64,000 nucleotides of DNA from Peribacillus deserti (lineage in GTDB: Bacteria > Bacillota > Bacilli > Bacillales > DSM-1321). Positions 52,816 through 62,326 of this stretch are shown in pieces (the first letter of the stretch is position 1; each line of letters opens with the position of its first letter). Made by a program: the position numbers and the translations under genes. A model generated the notes under the pieces. It did not search any database and was not told the DNA's origin. It was given only the letters and a program-made list of their open reading frames with translations. The stretch is from assembly GCF_016909175.1 (NCBI RefSeq), contig NZ_JAFBFI010000017.1:52976-116975 (forward strand). The letters are read 5' to 3'.

Positions 52816-53391
52816 ATGCCTGAAAAAAATTATTCTATGAAAGAAGCGATGCTATTCAGCCAAAGAATAGCCCAGCTAAGTAAAGCTCTCTGGAAATCAA
52901 TTGAAAAAGATTGGCAGCAATGGATTAAGCCTTACAATCTAAATATCAATGAACATCATATCTTATGGATTGCTTATCATCTAAATGGGGCATCCATTTC
53001 AGATGTGGCGAAATTCGGAGTAATGCATGTATCCACCGCCTTTAACTTTTCAAAGAAACTGGAGGAAAGGGGTCTCCTTCTTTTTTCTAAAAAGGAAACG
53101 GATAAAAGAAACACTTATATCCAGATCACCGAAGAGGGCGAGAAAATCCTCCTGGATCTTATGGAAAAATATGACCCTGCTAATAATGCTGCATTTACCG
53201 GTGCCCTCCCCTTGCGTGAACTCTATGGCAAGTTCCCCGATATGCTTGAGATGATGGCAGTCATCAAAAATATATATGGAGAACATTTTATGGAAATTTT
53301 CGAACGCTCTTTTTCCAATATTGAAAAAGAATTTACAGATATAAATGGCACTCTCACCAAAAAGGAAGCTTTAAATGAAACAAAAAGTTAA
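52816..53391 (+). CDS. hpr: Transition-state regulator Hpr (ScoC), MarR family
   Basis: A 191-residue MarR-type repressor. The winged helix runs from about residue 45 ([40 protein letters not shown], wing [14 protein letters not shown]). In B. subtilis Hpr represses extracellular proteases, peptide uptake and sporulation genes. Its position between yhaH and prsA and its length support the assignment. The start follows a moderate AGGTGA site. Confidence 0.93.
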   Translation: MPEKNYSMKEAMLFSQRIAQLSKALWKSIEKDWQQWIKPYNLNINEHHILWIAYHLNGASISDVAKFGVMHVSTAFNFSKKLEERGLLLFSKKETDKRNTYIQITEEGEKILLDLMEKYDPANNAAFTGALPLRELYGKFPDMLEMMAVIKNIYGEHFMEIFERSFSNIEKEFTDINGTLTKKEALNETKS

Positions 53392-53424
53392 CTCTTTTTG
53401 CCTCTAGACAGCTATAAAACTAAT

Positions 53425-53453
53425 AAAGCGGATAAGAATGGAATCCGCTTTTA
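53425..53453 (+). terminator. Terminator after hpr
   Basis: AAAGCGGAT (53425-53433) pairs with ATCCGCTTT (53443-53451) over a 9 nt loop and is followed by TAG. The T-tract is short. Confidence 0.65.
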
Positions 53454-53635
53454 GTACGAAGCCCATTGTTCGGAATTTCACAATGTTTACAGCTCATTCT
53501 TATTTTCAATCACTCTAGTCCCCGGCCATTTATGAATATTACACTTCCGCCCACACTTCTCACTATCTTTTTTTCTCAATTTTTGATATCGTATTTATAC
53601 AATTTGTGTTTTTTCATAAAGGAGGGGATTTCAAA

Positions 53636-53818
53636 TTGATATCACTTTTTTTCAGTTTACTTGCTATGATTATATTATTCTTTACTAATCAAATGACTGC
53701 CTCGCTATGTACACAGAAAGAAATCCCTGAAGACCGCCAGCCGGGTGTCTTTCGAACGATTAATATACTAATTACCATTCTTCTTATTTCATCTTATATT
53801 GAAGTTTTGTTTACATAG
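53636..53818 (+). CDS. Small hypothetical membrane protein
   Basis: A 60-residue protein with two membrane segments (ISLFFSLLAMIILFFTNQM and TINILITILLISSYIEVLF) and a short charged loop (TQKEIPEDRQPG). The likely start is TTG 53636, 8 bp after an excellent AAAGGAGGGG; an in-frame GTG at 53606 precedes that site. I do not recognise the family. Confidence 0.6.
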   Translation: MISLFFSLLAMIILFFTNQMTASLCTQKEIPEDRQPGVFRTINILITILLISSYIEVLFT

Positions 53819-53862
53819 TGAACTTTTAAGGTGATAAAGCAAGCAATTTGTATCTATAAAAC

Positions 53863-53895
53863 AAAGGGTGAAGCAGTCCGCTTCCCCTTTTTATT
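53863..53895. terminator. Terminator between convergent small genes
   Basis: AAAGGGTGAAGC (53863-53874) pairs with GCTTCCCCTTTT (53880-53891) with one mismatch, loop AGTCC. T-runs lie on both strands. Confidence 0.75.
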
Positions 53896-53908
53896 TTTTC
53901 TATTTTTA

Positions 53909-53995
53909 TTAGCTCCACCATGCTGCACCAATGATAATAAGAAGGATGAAAAGTACAACAAGTAACGCAAAGCCTCCTCCGTAAGCTCCAGACAT
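53909..53995 (-). CDS. YjcZ-family sporulation peptide
   Basis: A 28-residue peptide: MSGAYGGGFALLVVLFILL, then IIIGAAWWS. A Gly-rich start and one hydrophobic segment ending in an aromatic tail are typical of the YjcZ/SpoVM-like small spore peptides of Bacillus. An AAAGGAGG site precedes the ATG. A bidirectional terminator follows. Confidence 0.82.
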   Translation of the reverse strand: MSGAYGGGFALLVVLFILLIIIGAAWWS

Positions 53996-54334
53996 GCTTT
54001 TTCCTCCTTTCATTTTTGAAAAAAAGTGAATGCTGTTCAGGCGGCTGCAAGGCAATGCTGACACAGGAATCATGAAAGTATCCATATCCCAGCATGTAAT
54101 AATCAGAAAATGGAATATCCAATCATAGAACTGGGTCCATTGTCAGCGTTAAAGCCTCCCTATTTCACTTCAAGTTATCATATGTACCTCTTGGTTGATT
54201 GGATGGGCAAATTAATCAATTTTTTTAAAAAAACCAATTATTATCAATAATTTTTTCCCTTCGAATTAATTTATGTTATAGTTAGATTTGTGGATTTACA
54301 TAGGCCACGAAATAAAGAACGGGAGTTGTTAAGC

Positions 54335-55207
54335 ATGAAGAAATGGGCACTATCCATCGCCGTTACAGCTGGCCTTTTGGGATTAACCGCCTGTAACAAT
54401 AATGGTGGAGGCTCCGATGCGGTCGTGGAAACCAAAGCAGGAGACGTAACTAAGGACGAGCTATATAATTCAATGAAAACCCGCTACGGTAATAAAGCAC
54501 TTCAAGAGCTTGTTTATGAAAAAGTACTAACTGAAAAATATAAGGTTTCCAATAAAGAAGTAAATGAAAAAGTTGATAAGGTTAAAGCAGAGCTTGGCCC
54601 TCAATTTGCCATGGCCCTTCAGCAATACGGCTATAAAGATGAAGCTGACTTGAAACGCTCCTTCAAAATAGGTTTGCTACAGGAAAGAGCAGCCATCAAA
54701 GATGTAAAAGCAACAGATAAAGAAATAAAAGATGCATATGATAACTTTACTCCTGAGATCAAAGCGCGCCACATCCTTGTCCAGGACGAAAAGACAGCTG
54801 CAGAAGTTAAACAAAAGCTTGATAAAGGTGAAAAATTCGAAGATCTAGCTAAGAAATATTCTAAAGATCCTGGTTCTGCTGAAAAAGGCGGAGATTTAGG
54901 ATGGTTTGGCCCAGGAAAAATGGTACCGGAATTTGAAGCGGCAGCTTACAAATTGAATAAAGATCAAATCAGTAATCCAGTTAAAACGGAGCACGGATAC
55001 CACATTATTCAATTGACTGACAAAAAAGAGAAAGAGTCTCTTGATAAAATGAAAAAAGAACTTGAGTATCAAGTTAAAGTGTCCAAGCTTACACCTGAAA
55101 TTGTACAAAAAGCAATGGATCGTGAGCTGAAGGCTGCTAAAGTTGAAATCAAAGACAAGGATCTCAAGAAAGCATTAGATGCAGCTCCTGCTGAGACTCC
55201 ACAATAA
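54335..55207 (+). CDS. prsA: Foldase lipoprotein PrsA
   Basis: A 290-residue lipoprotein that helps exported proteins fold outside the membrane. The signal ends in the lipobox LTAC (Cys about 21). The parvulin PPIase domain (IKARHILVQDEKTA through GYHIIQLTDKK) spans about residues 138-230, with GGDLGWFGPGKMVPEFE intact, between SurA-like N- and C-terminal regions. Start 54335 (MKKWALS) follows GGGAG; 15 upstream codons have no site. It can serve the amylase seen at the window's left end, a classic PrsA client. Confidence 0.95.
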   Translation: MKKWALSIAVTAGLLGLTACNNNGGGSDAVVETKAGDVTKDELYNSMKTRYGNKALQELVYEKVLTEKYKVSNKEVNEKVDKVKAELGPQFAMALQQYGYKDEADLKRSFKIGLLQERAAIKDVKATDKEIKDAYDNFTPEIKARHILVQDEKTAAEVKQKLDKGEKFEDLAKKYSKDPGSAEKGGDLGWFGPGKMVPEFEAAAYKLNKDQISNPVKTEHGYHIIQLTDKKEKESLDKMKKELEYQVKVSKLTPEIVQKAMDRELKAAKVEIKDKDLKKALDAAPAETPQ

Positions 55208-55221
55208 GATACATCCAATAA

Positions 55222-55258
55222 GAAAAGGGACGAACTTTTACGGTTCGTCCCTTTTCTT
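55222..55258 (+). terminator. Terminator after prsA
   Basis: A perfect 14 bp stem pairs GAAAAGGGACGAAC (55222-55235) with GTTCGTCCCTTTTC (55243-55256), loop TTTTACG. A T-rich tail follows. Confidence 0.93.
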
Positions 55259-55300
55259 TCATTAAAGCAGGCTTACAAGCAGCAGTTTGTAATGGAACCA

Positions 55301-55510
55301 TTAAACAATTAGTTCTGGCTTTATTTCTTCCTCGGCAGTCTGAATAAAGCCCTGCCTCTTTCGCTTTTCTTCTTCCATTCTAGCCATATACTTATTTCCT
55401 TCTTCTTCAATCCAGGCCATTTCCAGCTTTTTATCTTCCCTGGCTGTTTTAACGGTCATAAATGCACTGCTGACTATCCCTGCTATGACAAACCAAATCC
55501 ATACAGGCAT
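55301..55510 (-). CDS. yhaL: Sporulation protein YhaL
   Basis: A 69-residue protein with one N-terminal membrane segment (VWIWFVIAGIVSSAFMTV) and a highly charged helical tail (KTAREDKKLEMAWIEEEGNK). Size and place between prsA and yhaM match B. subtilis YhaL, which is made in sporulation. Its precise role is unknown. A GGGAG site precedes the ATG. Confidence 0.83.
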   Translation of the reverse strand: MPVWIWFVIAGIVSSAFMTVKTAREDKKLEMAWIEEEGNKYMARMEEEKRKRQGFIQTAEEEIKPELIV

Positions 55511-55572
55511 CCTGCTTCTCCCCTCTCAATTCCGGGTTTGTCCTTCTACTTCCCAATCTATGCTTCTTTAAA

Positions 55573-55606
55573 AGAAAATATGCCCCTCCTAGTCAGGAGA
55601 GGCATA
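55573..55606 (-). terminator. Terminator after yhaM
   Basis: TATGCCCCTCCT (55579-55590) pairs with AGGAGAGGCATA (55595-55606) with one mismatch, loop AGTC. TTTTC follows on the minus strand. Confidence 0.85.
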
Positions 55607-55635
55607 CGCTAACGATTCAAATATATATTTCGATA

Positions 55636-56583
55636 TTATTTTTGGAACATCGGCTTGTAAAAAGACCGATTCTCAAGGGCAAATACCCTTTCTGAAAATT
55701 CTCCTGGTTTTACTCTTTCAAGTGCTCTGTCCAGCATATTGATTTTGGCATCTAAATTATCTATATAGTGAAGAACCTCTGCTTCTCTAATCATTGGAGG
55801 TTTCGGGCTTCCCCATTCAGCCTTTCCATGATGAGATAGGACAAGATGCTGCAAAACCATAATTTCTTCTCCCTGGATTCCCAATTCATCTGCGGCTTTA
55901 CCAATTTCATTGACCATAATCGTTATATGTCCAAGCAGGTTGCCTTCTATTGTATAACTGGTTGAGATAGGGCCGGAGAGCTCAATCACTTTGCCTAAAT
56001 CATGCAGAATGACACCAGCAAATAATAAGTCTTTATCCAGGTTAGGATATAAGGCTGCAATTCCTTTAGCTAAATCCAGCATGGATACAACATGATAGGC
56101 GAGCCCTGACATAAATTCATGATGATTTTTCGTTGCAGCCGGATAGGTAAGGAAATCCTGATAATGCTTTTTAAGCAAATGACGTGTAACACGCTGTATA
56201 TTAGGATTTCTCATTTCAAAGATATACTGAGTAATTTTGTCTGCCATAATATCCTGGCTGATAGGAGCTGTAGGAATCAGCTCAGAAAGATTTACCGAAT
56301 CATTTTCATTTGTAAGCCTGATATTTCTGATTTTCAGCTGGCTTCTGCCTCGGTAGTTCTGTACTTCGCCTGAGAGCTTAACTGTGCTTTCCGGACTGTA
56401 ATTTTTTTCATCTTCATCGCTTATATCCCATAATTTAGCTTCGATTTCTCCGGTTTTATCACAAAGATAAAGCGTTAAGAATGGTTTGCCATTACTTGCA
56501 ATACCTTTCACGCTGCTTTTAATAAACATATATGCATCAATTGACTCGCCAACTCCATAATGGACGATCCCTTTTTCCATCAT
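55636..56583 (-). CDS. yhaM: 3'-5' exoribonuclease YhaM
   Basis: A 315-residue enzyme: an N-terminal OB-fold ([20 protein letters not shown], about residues 10-90) and a C-terminal HD domain with [16 protein letters not shown] near residue 195 and [14 protein letters not shown]. YhaM degrades RNA and single-stranded DNA from 3' ends. Met1-Met2 makes the start ambiguous by one codon; B. subtilis has 314 residues. It precedes yhaL in the same direction. Confidence 0.92.
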   Translation of the reverse strand: MMEKGIVHYGVGESIDAYMFIKSSVKGIASNGKPFLTLYLCDKTGEIEAKLWDISDEDEKNYSPESTVKLSGEVQNYRGRSQLKIRNIRLTNENDSVNLSELIPTAPISQDIMADKITQYIFEMRNPNIQRVTRHLLKKHYQDFLTYPAATKNHHEFMSGLAYHVVSMLDLAKGIAALYPNLDKDLLFAGVILHDLGKVIELSGPISTSYTIEGNLLGHITIMVNEIGKAADELGIQGEEIMVLQHLVLSHHGKAEWGSPKPPMIREAEVLHYIDNLDAKINMLDRALERVKPGEFSERVFALENRSFYKPMFQK

Positions 56584-56701
56584 ATTCTCCTCCGTATTTT
56601 TGCTAATTCATAGTATACCATACTGATAGATGCCTGATGAAATCTAGTATCCATAAGAGATCTCTATGAGCCTTGTCTCTGGTCCTCGTGCTGAATGAAC
56701 T

Positions 56702-59700
56702 TTATAAACCCTCCGTGTGGAGGTCCTTTTTCTGTAAATCGATGACATCGTCCTTAGAAAAGGACATTAATAAATGTTCATGGCAGGTGAAAAAGATGAT
56801 CTGGTGATGCTTTTTAATATCAGTAAGAAGCTGCAGCATTCTTTTCGTTCTAGCCTGGTCAAAGTTTACAAACCCATCATCAATAATAATAGGAAAAGAG
56901 TCTTCCTCTGCAGTGAACAGCGCAAGTGCAAGACGGAGCGCGGCATAAGCTTGTTCTGCTGTTCCCCTGCTTACTTCCCCCGCCTCATAAAGGATCCCGC
57001 TTTTATGTTCCAGTAGAAGGCCGCTGACCTCTGAATTCAAATGAATGGCTGTATAATTGCCCTCAGTCAGGAATGTAAAGTAATGAACAGCCTGCTCCAG
57101 AACTTTCGGGAATTTTTCATTCTTAAATTTATTGATCGTATGTGTCAGCATGGTTTTTGCCAGTGCATACTGAGCCCATTTTTTTGCTTCTTCTTGAAAA
57201 ATGGACTTTTTTTGGTGGAATATATGGAGAAGCTCTGAATAGGTTCCGCCTTCTTCCAACTGGGTGATTTTCAGCTCGATTTCTGCTAATCTTTTGATCA
57301 AAGATGCTGCTTCATCTAGTTTTTTTCGCCGATTTTCTTCAAGATTGGCAATGGTATACTCATTTACCAGGAGTTTTTCACATTCTTCAATAGCGCTGGC
57401 AGAGAGCATGGAATTAGCAAGCTGGATCTCAATACCCCTATAAACGTCCTTCGCCTCTTCGGCTTCCTGCCATTTTTTATGCACTTTCCTGAATTCATCC
57501 TCACTTTTTACAGCCGCCTGGCTAAAAAGATCTGCCAATTCTTTTTCGATAAATGAAACTTTTTGTTTACTATCCTTTATATTTTGCAGAACACTGTCAT
57601 ATTGGTCACGAACCTGCTTCCACAATTGAATGGTCTCATTATTTTTTTGGAGTGACATTTTTACGAAAGAGGCAGCTTCACGCCACGAGTGATGGGAAGC
57701 ACCCAGCATCTCAGCATACGTATAAATCTCCTGCTTCAATATATTTGTGAGTTTTGTTAGTTCTTCCTGATCTTTTTTTAGTTGTTGAAGTTCGATTAAA
57801 TTAGCCTTTGCCTTTGTAAGAACATCAAAGATGAATTTCAGATGATGAAGCTCCGTTGTTTCAGGAAATCCCAGCCCTGTAAATGAGCTTTTAATTCTAT
57901 TCTCCATCTGTTTCCAATCTTTTTCCCATTTTTCAAAGGAATCTATGATTCTGTTAAAAGATAGCTCCTGTTCACGGTATTTGATCTCTTTATCGCGGAC
58001 TAACTTCCGAAGCTCCGTATCCCGGTTAAGAACAGCCTCCATAGATGGATCCCAATTTTCCGAAGAAAGTGCACCAGAGGAATCCAGCTTCTGTCTTTGC
58101 TTCTCAAGATCTCTCAGCTCTGCTTCCAGATCCTTTTCCAAACGGTCTGAACTATTGAAAGCTCGTGAAGCTAAAAGGAATATACCTGCAAGTAAAGAGA
58201 GCCCTGTAAGCAGGTACTCACCTGAATAAATGGCATAAGCAGCAAGTAAACCCAAGAAAATAAGAGCTGTTATCTTAAATAAGGACTGTTTTTTCTTGCT
58301 CGCTTCCTGTGCTTTCTTTTGTTGATCTAACCTCATGCTTATCCTTTTAATTTGTGTAAGAAGAAGCTCTTTTTTCATTTCTTCGGCTTCTGAATTCCTA
58401 AATAAGGCTTTCTTTTCGTCCAAAACCTTTTTTTGTTCTTCAGGCAAAAGCTGCGATTTTAAGTCAATTATGCTTTTTTCTGTACTTTCTAGAGAGTCTC
58501 TCGCTTCTTTTAACCGTTCATCTAATTGTTCCCTAACATGCAGGCTTTTTTGTCTTTCTAAATCCAAAGCATATATAGCTTCCCTTGTAAATGTACTTGT
58601 ATCTAGTTCCATCACTTCGCTTGGAGTTAAGGAACATCGAATATCAGTTACCAGATTCTCATGTACAAGGACCTTATTTTTAATTTGCAGCTCCACTTGT
58701 TCTCTTTCCATTTCTTTTTGTTCCAGTAGGGGCAATTTTTCTACCAACAGCTGCATTTCAGCCTCTTTTTCTTGTATGACAGCATTCGGAGTCACCTGTG
58801 CAAGCCTTGTTGATAGGTCCTGCACTTTAGCGGTATTAGCTGCCTCCTCAGCATCAAAGTGGCTTTTTAAATTTATAAGCTCCTTCAGGCGGCTCATTCC
58901 GTCAACAGGAAAATGAATATCTCCTATCTCCTCAAGCTTTGAACACGCGTTGACTTTTTGCTCTAACAGAGGCCTGACACGGAGATATTCTTTGTATGTG
59001 TATAATTGATTTTCTATTGATTCGGATGAATCTCGTGTGTCTTCAAGCAGCTTTTTTTTATCAATCAGCTCTGCTTGAAGGGTTTCGTAATCTTTTTGGA
59101 CATCCAGAGATTTCTTCAATTCAGCCTGAATCTGCTTTAGCTCCTGAAGCTGGACATTCAGGACCGGCTTTTGCCCGGCAGGCTTAAAAAGTGAATCCAT
59201 TTCTTTTTGAATTTTACTTTCCGCAAAAGCTAAAGCATCATTCCCAATCATTCCTGCTGACAATAGATATTTCCCTATATCATTCTCATTTAATTTGTGA
59301 AGCCCCTGCAGACCTGTTAAATCAAAAGAATAAATAGATTGAAAGGTGGTTTTATCAAGGCCGTGAACGATGTTCTTAAGGATTTCTTCTCCTCCTGCCG
59401 CGCCACCCGGGAGTGTAACCGTAACATCCCCGGAAGCTTTGCCTTTAACTCTTTCAATACTTACCGTTCCATATCTTTTAGTATCCACCACGATCCTTCC
59501 ACCGTATTTCGAATGAAGTTTCGGCTCATATCTGGCTATGTTCTGCTGCTTTGTGGGAAACCCAAAAAAGATACCATGAATGAATGACATAATAGTAGAT
59601 TTGCCTGCCTCATTTTCTCCGAAAAACACTTGCAAATCCTGGAGGCCTGTAAAGGAACGATTTTCAATTTTTCCATAGCCATAAATGTGAAGCTCCTTAA

Positions 59701-59707
59701 TTTTCAT
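56702..59707 (-). CDS. yhaN: SMC-like ATPase YhaN (SbcC/Rad50 relative)
   Basis: A 1001-residue chromosome-repair ATPase with Walker A GENEAGKSTIMSFI near residue 33, two long coiled-coil arms (about 180-460 and 500-800), a membrane-like hydrophobic patch between them (FKITALIFLGLLAAYAIYSG), and the C-terminal signature SRGTAEQAYAALRLAL and Walker B FPIIIDDGFVNFD. The hydrophobic hinge is typical of YhaN and differs from Rad50 zinc hooks. It overlaps yhaO by 4 bp; the pair acts like SbcCD/Mre11-Rad50. Confidence 0.9.
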   Translation of the reverse strand: MKIKELHIYGYGKIENRSFTGLQDLQVFFGENEAGKSTIMSFIHGIFFGFPTKQQNIARYEPKLHSKYGGRIVVDTKRYGTVSIERVKGKASGDVTVTLPGGAAGGEEILKNIVHGLDKTTFQSIYSFDLTGLQGLHKLNENDIGKYLLSAGMIGNDALAFAESKIQKEMDSLFKPAGQKPVLNVQLQELKQIQAELKKSLDVQKDYETLQAELIDKKKLLEDTRDSSESIENQLYTYKEYLRVRPLLEQKVNACSKLEEIGDIHFPVDGMSRLKELINLKSHFDAEEAANTAKVQDLSTRLAQVTPNAVIQEKEAEMQLLVEKLPLLEQKEMEREQVELQIKNKVLVHENLVTDIRCSLTPSEVMELDTSTFTREAIYALDLERQKSLHVREQLDERLKEARDSLESTEKSIIDLKSQLLPEEQKKVLDEKKALFRNSEAEEMKKELLLTQIKRISMRLDQQKKAQEASKKKQSLFKITALIFLGLLAAYAIYSGEYLLTGLSLLAGIFLLASRAFNSSDRLEKDLEAELRDLEKQRQKLDSSGALSSENWDPSMEAVLNRDTELRKLVRDKEIKYREQELSFNRIIDSFEKWEKDWKQMENRIKSSFTGLGFPETTELHHLKFIFDVLTKAKANLIELQQLKKDQEELTKLTNILKQEIYTYAEMLGASHHSWREAASFVKMSLQKNNETIQLWKQVRDQYDSVLQNIKDSKQKVSFIEKELADLFSQAAVKSEDEFRKVHKKWQEAEEAKDVYRGIEIQLANSMLSASAIEECEKLLVNEYTIANLEENRRKKLDEAASLIKRLAEIELKITQLEEGGTYSELLHIFHQKKSIFQEEAKKWAQYALAKTMLTHTINKFKNEKFPKVLEQAVHYFTFLTEGNYTAIHLNSEVSGLLLEHKSGILYEAGEVSRGTAEQAYAALRLALALFTAEEDSFPIIIDDGFVNFDQARTKRMLQLLTDIKKHHQIIFFTCHEHLLMSFSKDDVIDLQKKDLHTEGL

Positions 59708-60918
59708 TCTATACCTCCCTTAAGAAGATTCAGAACCATCTTAGCCGATTGTTCTTTTAATTCCCGCATTTCTTCTTCATCAAAATCATCCAGGTATTTT
59801 TTTGCCTGTGGATGTTTAAATAGAGTTCCAAGTGCAGACATGGTATCAAGTTCTTCGCTGGCAGCCATGTTCACAAGTTCGCGGATAAAGGGATTTGAAG
59901 AATCATACAGCTCCTCTCCAGAACCTGTAATTTTTAAAGCATAAAGCCAGATAAAGTCCTCTTCACCCTGGTCTTCCTCCTGAAGGACTTCTAGAAGTTC
60001 GTCAGCTCCTGCCATAATATCTTCGGCGTCTATGTTCAGGTCCACATGTAATTCTAGTAAGATACCCTTACCCTCTCTGCCGGCCGCAAAAATATTTTCT
60101 TGGCAGATTGCTGCAAGCGAATCAAAACTAATCTGCTCTCTTATCTCAATTTTTCTACTGTCCCAGATAATATCAGAAGTTTCTATAAAGGATTTTTCAA
60201 TGTGATTAGAAGATAATTTTACAAGGCAGCATCCTTTTGCACCGGTTTCCTTTCGATGCCGCCCCTGAATATTCCCCGGATATAGAATGGCAGGAAACTG
60301 ATAAAGCTCCTGCCGCTTATGAATATGCCCAAGAGCCCAGTAATCTAGATCTTTGTCTATTAACTCTTGAATAGTGAAAGGAGCATATTGGCCATGTTCG
60401 GAGTGTCCATCCAGATTTCCATGAAGCATCCCAATATGAAAATCCGCCCCTTCCAATTTTATATACTTTTCGGCCATGCGTTCATATACATGCCGCTTTG
60501 GATAGCTAAAACCATAAATATGTATTTTTGTCCCATCCTGCTTTTCCAATCGTTTTACTTCATTCTCGCTTGAGAAAACATGAACATTGGGAGGAAAGGT
60601 AAGTTTAACCCAGCTGCCGCTTAAATGATCATGATTTCCATGAATAATATAAACCGGTATGTCATGAGCCTGGAGCCGTTCCATTTCCCTCCGAAAACGG
60701 ACCTGAGCCCGGATGCTTCTGTTTTCTCCATCATAAAGGTCTCCGGCTATCAGCATAAAATCTACGTTATGGAAAATTGCGGCGTTTACTACTTTTTCAA
60801 AAGCAGTAAATGTCGATTCTCTTAATCGCTCCATTAGTCCGCCTGGAATATGCTTAAGGCCAGAAAACGGACTGTCCAAATGTAAATCTGCCGTATGAAT
60901 AAACGTAATTTCGCTCAT
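59704..60918 (-). CDS. yhaO: Metallophosphatase-family DNA repair exonuclease YhaO
   Basis: A 404-residue Mre11/SbcD-like nuclease. The metallophosphatase motifs are TFIHTADLHLDSP, LIAGDLYDGENRS, YIIHGNHDHLSG, LHGNLDGH and WALGHIHKRQ. The C-terminus has the helical ATPase-binding part. It is translationally coupled to yhaN by an ATGA overlap. The classical sbcD-sbcC pair usually next to addA is absent from this window, so YhaON may be the only such complex near here. Confidence 0.91.
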   Translation of the reverse strand: MSEITFIHTADLHLDSPFSGLKHIPGGLMERLRESTFTAFEKVVNAAIFHNVDFMLIAGDLYDGENRSIRAQVRFRREMERLQAHDIPVYIIHGNHDHLSGSWVKLTFPPNVHVFSSENEVKRLEKQDGTKIHIYGFSYPKRHVYERMAEKYIKLEGADFHIGMLHGNLDGHSEHGQYAPFTIQELIDKDLDYWALGHIHKRQELYQFPAILYPGNIQGRHRKETGAKGCCLVKLSSNHIEKSFIETSDIIWDSRKIEIREQISFDSLAAICQENIFAAGREGKGILLELHVDLNIDAEDIMAGADELLEVLQEEDQGEEDFIWLYALKITGSGEELYDSSNPFIRELVNMAASEELDTMSALGTLFKHPQAKKYLDDFDEEEMRELKEQSAKMVLNLLKGGIE

Positions 60919-61035
60919 TAGTCACCTTCCTGAAAAAGGTTATTTTTTATAAATTTCTACTTGATCTTAAAACAGGGCGCTTTCACCAGCAAGGTCCCCA
61001 TACGAACAGAGGATCGCCTAATCTTATTTTATCAT

Positions 61036-61086
61036 AGGAAAAAGGGACAGGCCCAACTTCACGAAGAAATTTGGCCTGACCCTTTT
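61036..61086 (-). terminator. Terminator overlapping the yhaP stop
   Basis: AAAGGGACAGGCC (61041-61053) pairs with GGCCTGACCCTTTT (61073-61086) with one mismatch and an inner AACTT/AATTT helix. On the minus strand CCCTTTTTCC follows. It takes in the last codons of yhaP. Confidence 0.85.
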
Positions 61087-62326
61087 AATTTTGTGAAAGT
61101 GCTTTTTTAATATCTTTAAAGGAACTTGATTTTCCGTAAAGAAGTACACCGCCTTTATAGACTCTTGCACCAAAGATGGCCAGCACAATGATTGTCACGA
61201 TAAGCAGCCCTACACTAAGCAGTACCTCCCAGATTGGGATTTCAAGCATCCCAACCCTTAAAAACATAAGCATGGGGCTGAAAAAAGGAATAAACGACAT
61301 AATCTTAATAAATGAAAGCTCCGGATCTCCCAGCCCAAACATCGCTAGTGTGAAACCTATTACTACCAGCCATGTCATTGGACCGATGGTTTGCTGAAGG
61401 TCTTCCACCCTGCTTACCAGTGAACCTAAGAATGCAGCAAGTGTGGCGTATAGAAAATAGCCAAGAATAGCAAATAAAATACCATAAAATATGGTCGCTA
61501 CCGGAAGTTCGTCAAAGTTGAAGAATGGGATCCCGCTCTCTCTAATAGAGTCGAGATTCTTTTTGAATGATGCATATCCGACGATAAAAAACAAAGCAAG
61601 CTGTGAAATACTCAGTAAGGCAATACCAAATATCTTAGCAAACATTTGTTTTACAGGAGAAACACTGGACACTAAAATTTCCATGACCCTGGAAGTTTTC
61701 TCCTGTGCTACTTCCATTGCAATCATATTGCCATACATGAGAACCGAAAAATAAATCACAAACAAAATGATGTAAACCAATCCTCTGGCCTGATTAAGCT
61801 CTTCTTGTGTTTTTGCATCCTTTTTTAAAGGAACAATATCAAATTGAACGGGTTCGTATAAAGAAGCTATCTGATCCTGCTTCAAATTTAATTTCTGGGT
61901 AGCCTGTAAACCTTTTACCTGCTGAAGCGCCGACTGAAGCTGTGAGCTGATTGTCGAATCCGATATGGTTTCAGACTTATACACACCAGATGGCAGTCCC
62001 TGGCCATCCTCATTAATAAGCAGATATCCTGAAATTTTATCTTTAGCCTCTTGATTGCCTGCCGATGCTTCACTTTCAGCCTTAGTTACTTTAAAGTCGG
62101 CCTTTTGTACCGAAAGCTGCTGTTTTAGAGCGGTGTAGTATTCCCCACTCTCATCTACTACTCCAATGGTTTCAGGGCCTTTTTTATCTTCAAAGTACTG
62201 TATGAACTTAGCCATATTGGTAGCTCCCAATACTAAAACCATCATAATTACAGTAGAAACGATAAAAGATTTAGCCTTTATTTTCGTTGTAAACGTGTGC
62301 CAAAAAATAATCCAGAACTTATTCAT
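61085..62326 (-). CDS. yhaP: ABC transporter permease YhaP (NatB-like)
   Basis: A 413-residue permease of the ABC-2/NatB type. One N-terminal membrane segment (SFIVSTVIMMVLVLGATNMA), a large extracellular domain (about residues 40-170) and five or six C-terminal segments. EKTSRVMEILVSSVSPVKQM is the typical coupling motif before TM3. Sodium or drug export is suggested by NatAB, not proven. ATG 62326 follows AGGTG and lies within the end of yhaQ. Confidence 0.87.
   Translation of the reverse strand: MNKFWIIFWHTFTTKIKAKSFIVSTVIMMVLVLGATNMAKFIQYFEDKKGPETIGVVDESGEYYTALKQQLSVQKADFKVTKAESEASAGNQEAKDKISGYLLINEDGQGLPSGVYKSETISDSTISSQLQSALQQVKGLQATQKLNLKQDQIASLYEPVQFDIVPLKKDAKTQEELNQARGLVYIILFVIYFSVLMYGNMIAMEVAQEKTSRVMEILVSSVSPVKQMFAKIFGIALLSISQLALFFIVGYASFKKNLDSIRESGIPFFNFDELPVATIFYGILFAILGYFLYATLAAFLGSLVSRVEDLQQTIGPMTWLVVIGFTLAMFGLGDPELSFIKIMSFIPFFSPMLMFLRVGMLEIPIWEVLLSVGLLIVTIIVLAIFGARVYKGGVLLYGKSSSFKDIKKALSQN

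Noticed and set aside
58335..58916. 193-codon ORF antisense to yhaN
   Set aside because: A Ser/Cys-rich shadow of the Glu/Lys-rich coiled coil of yhaN, as expected for the opposite strand.
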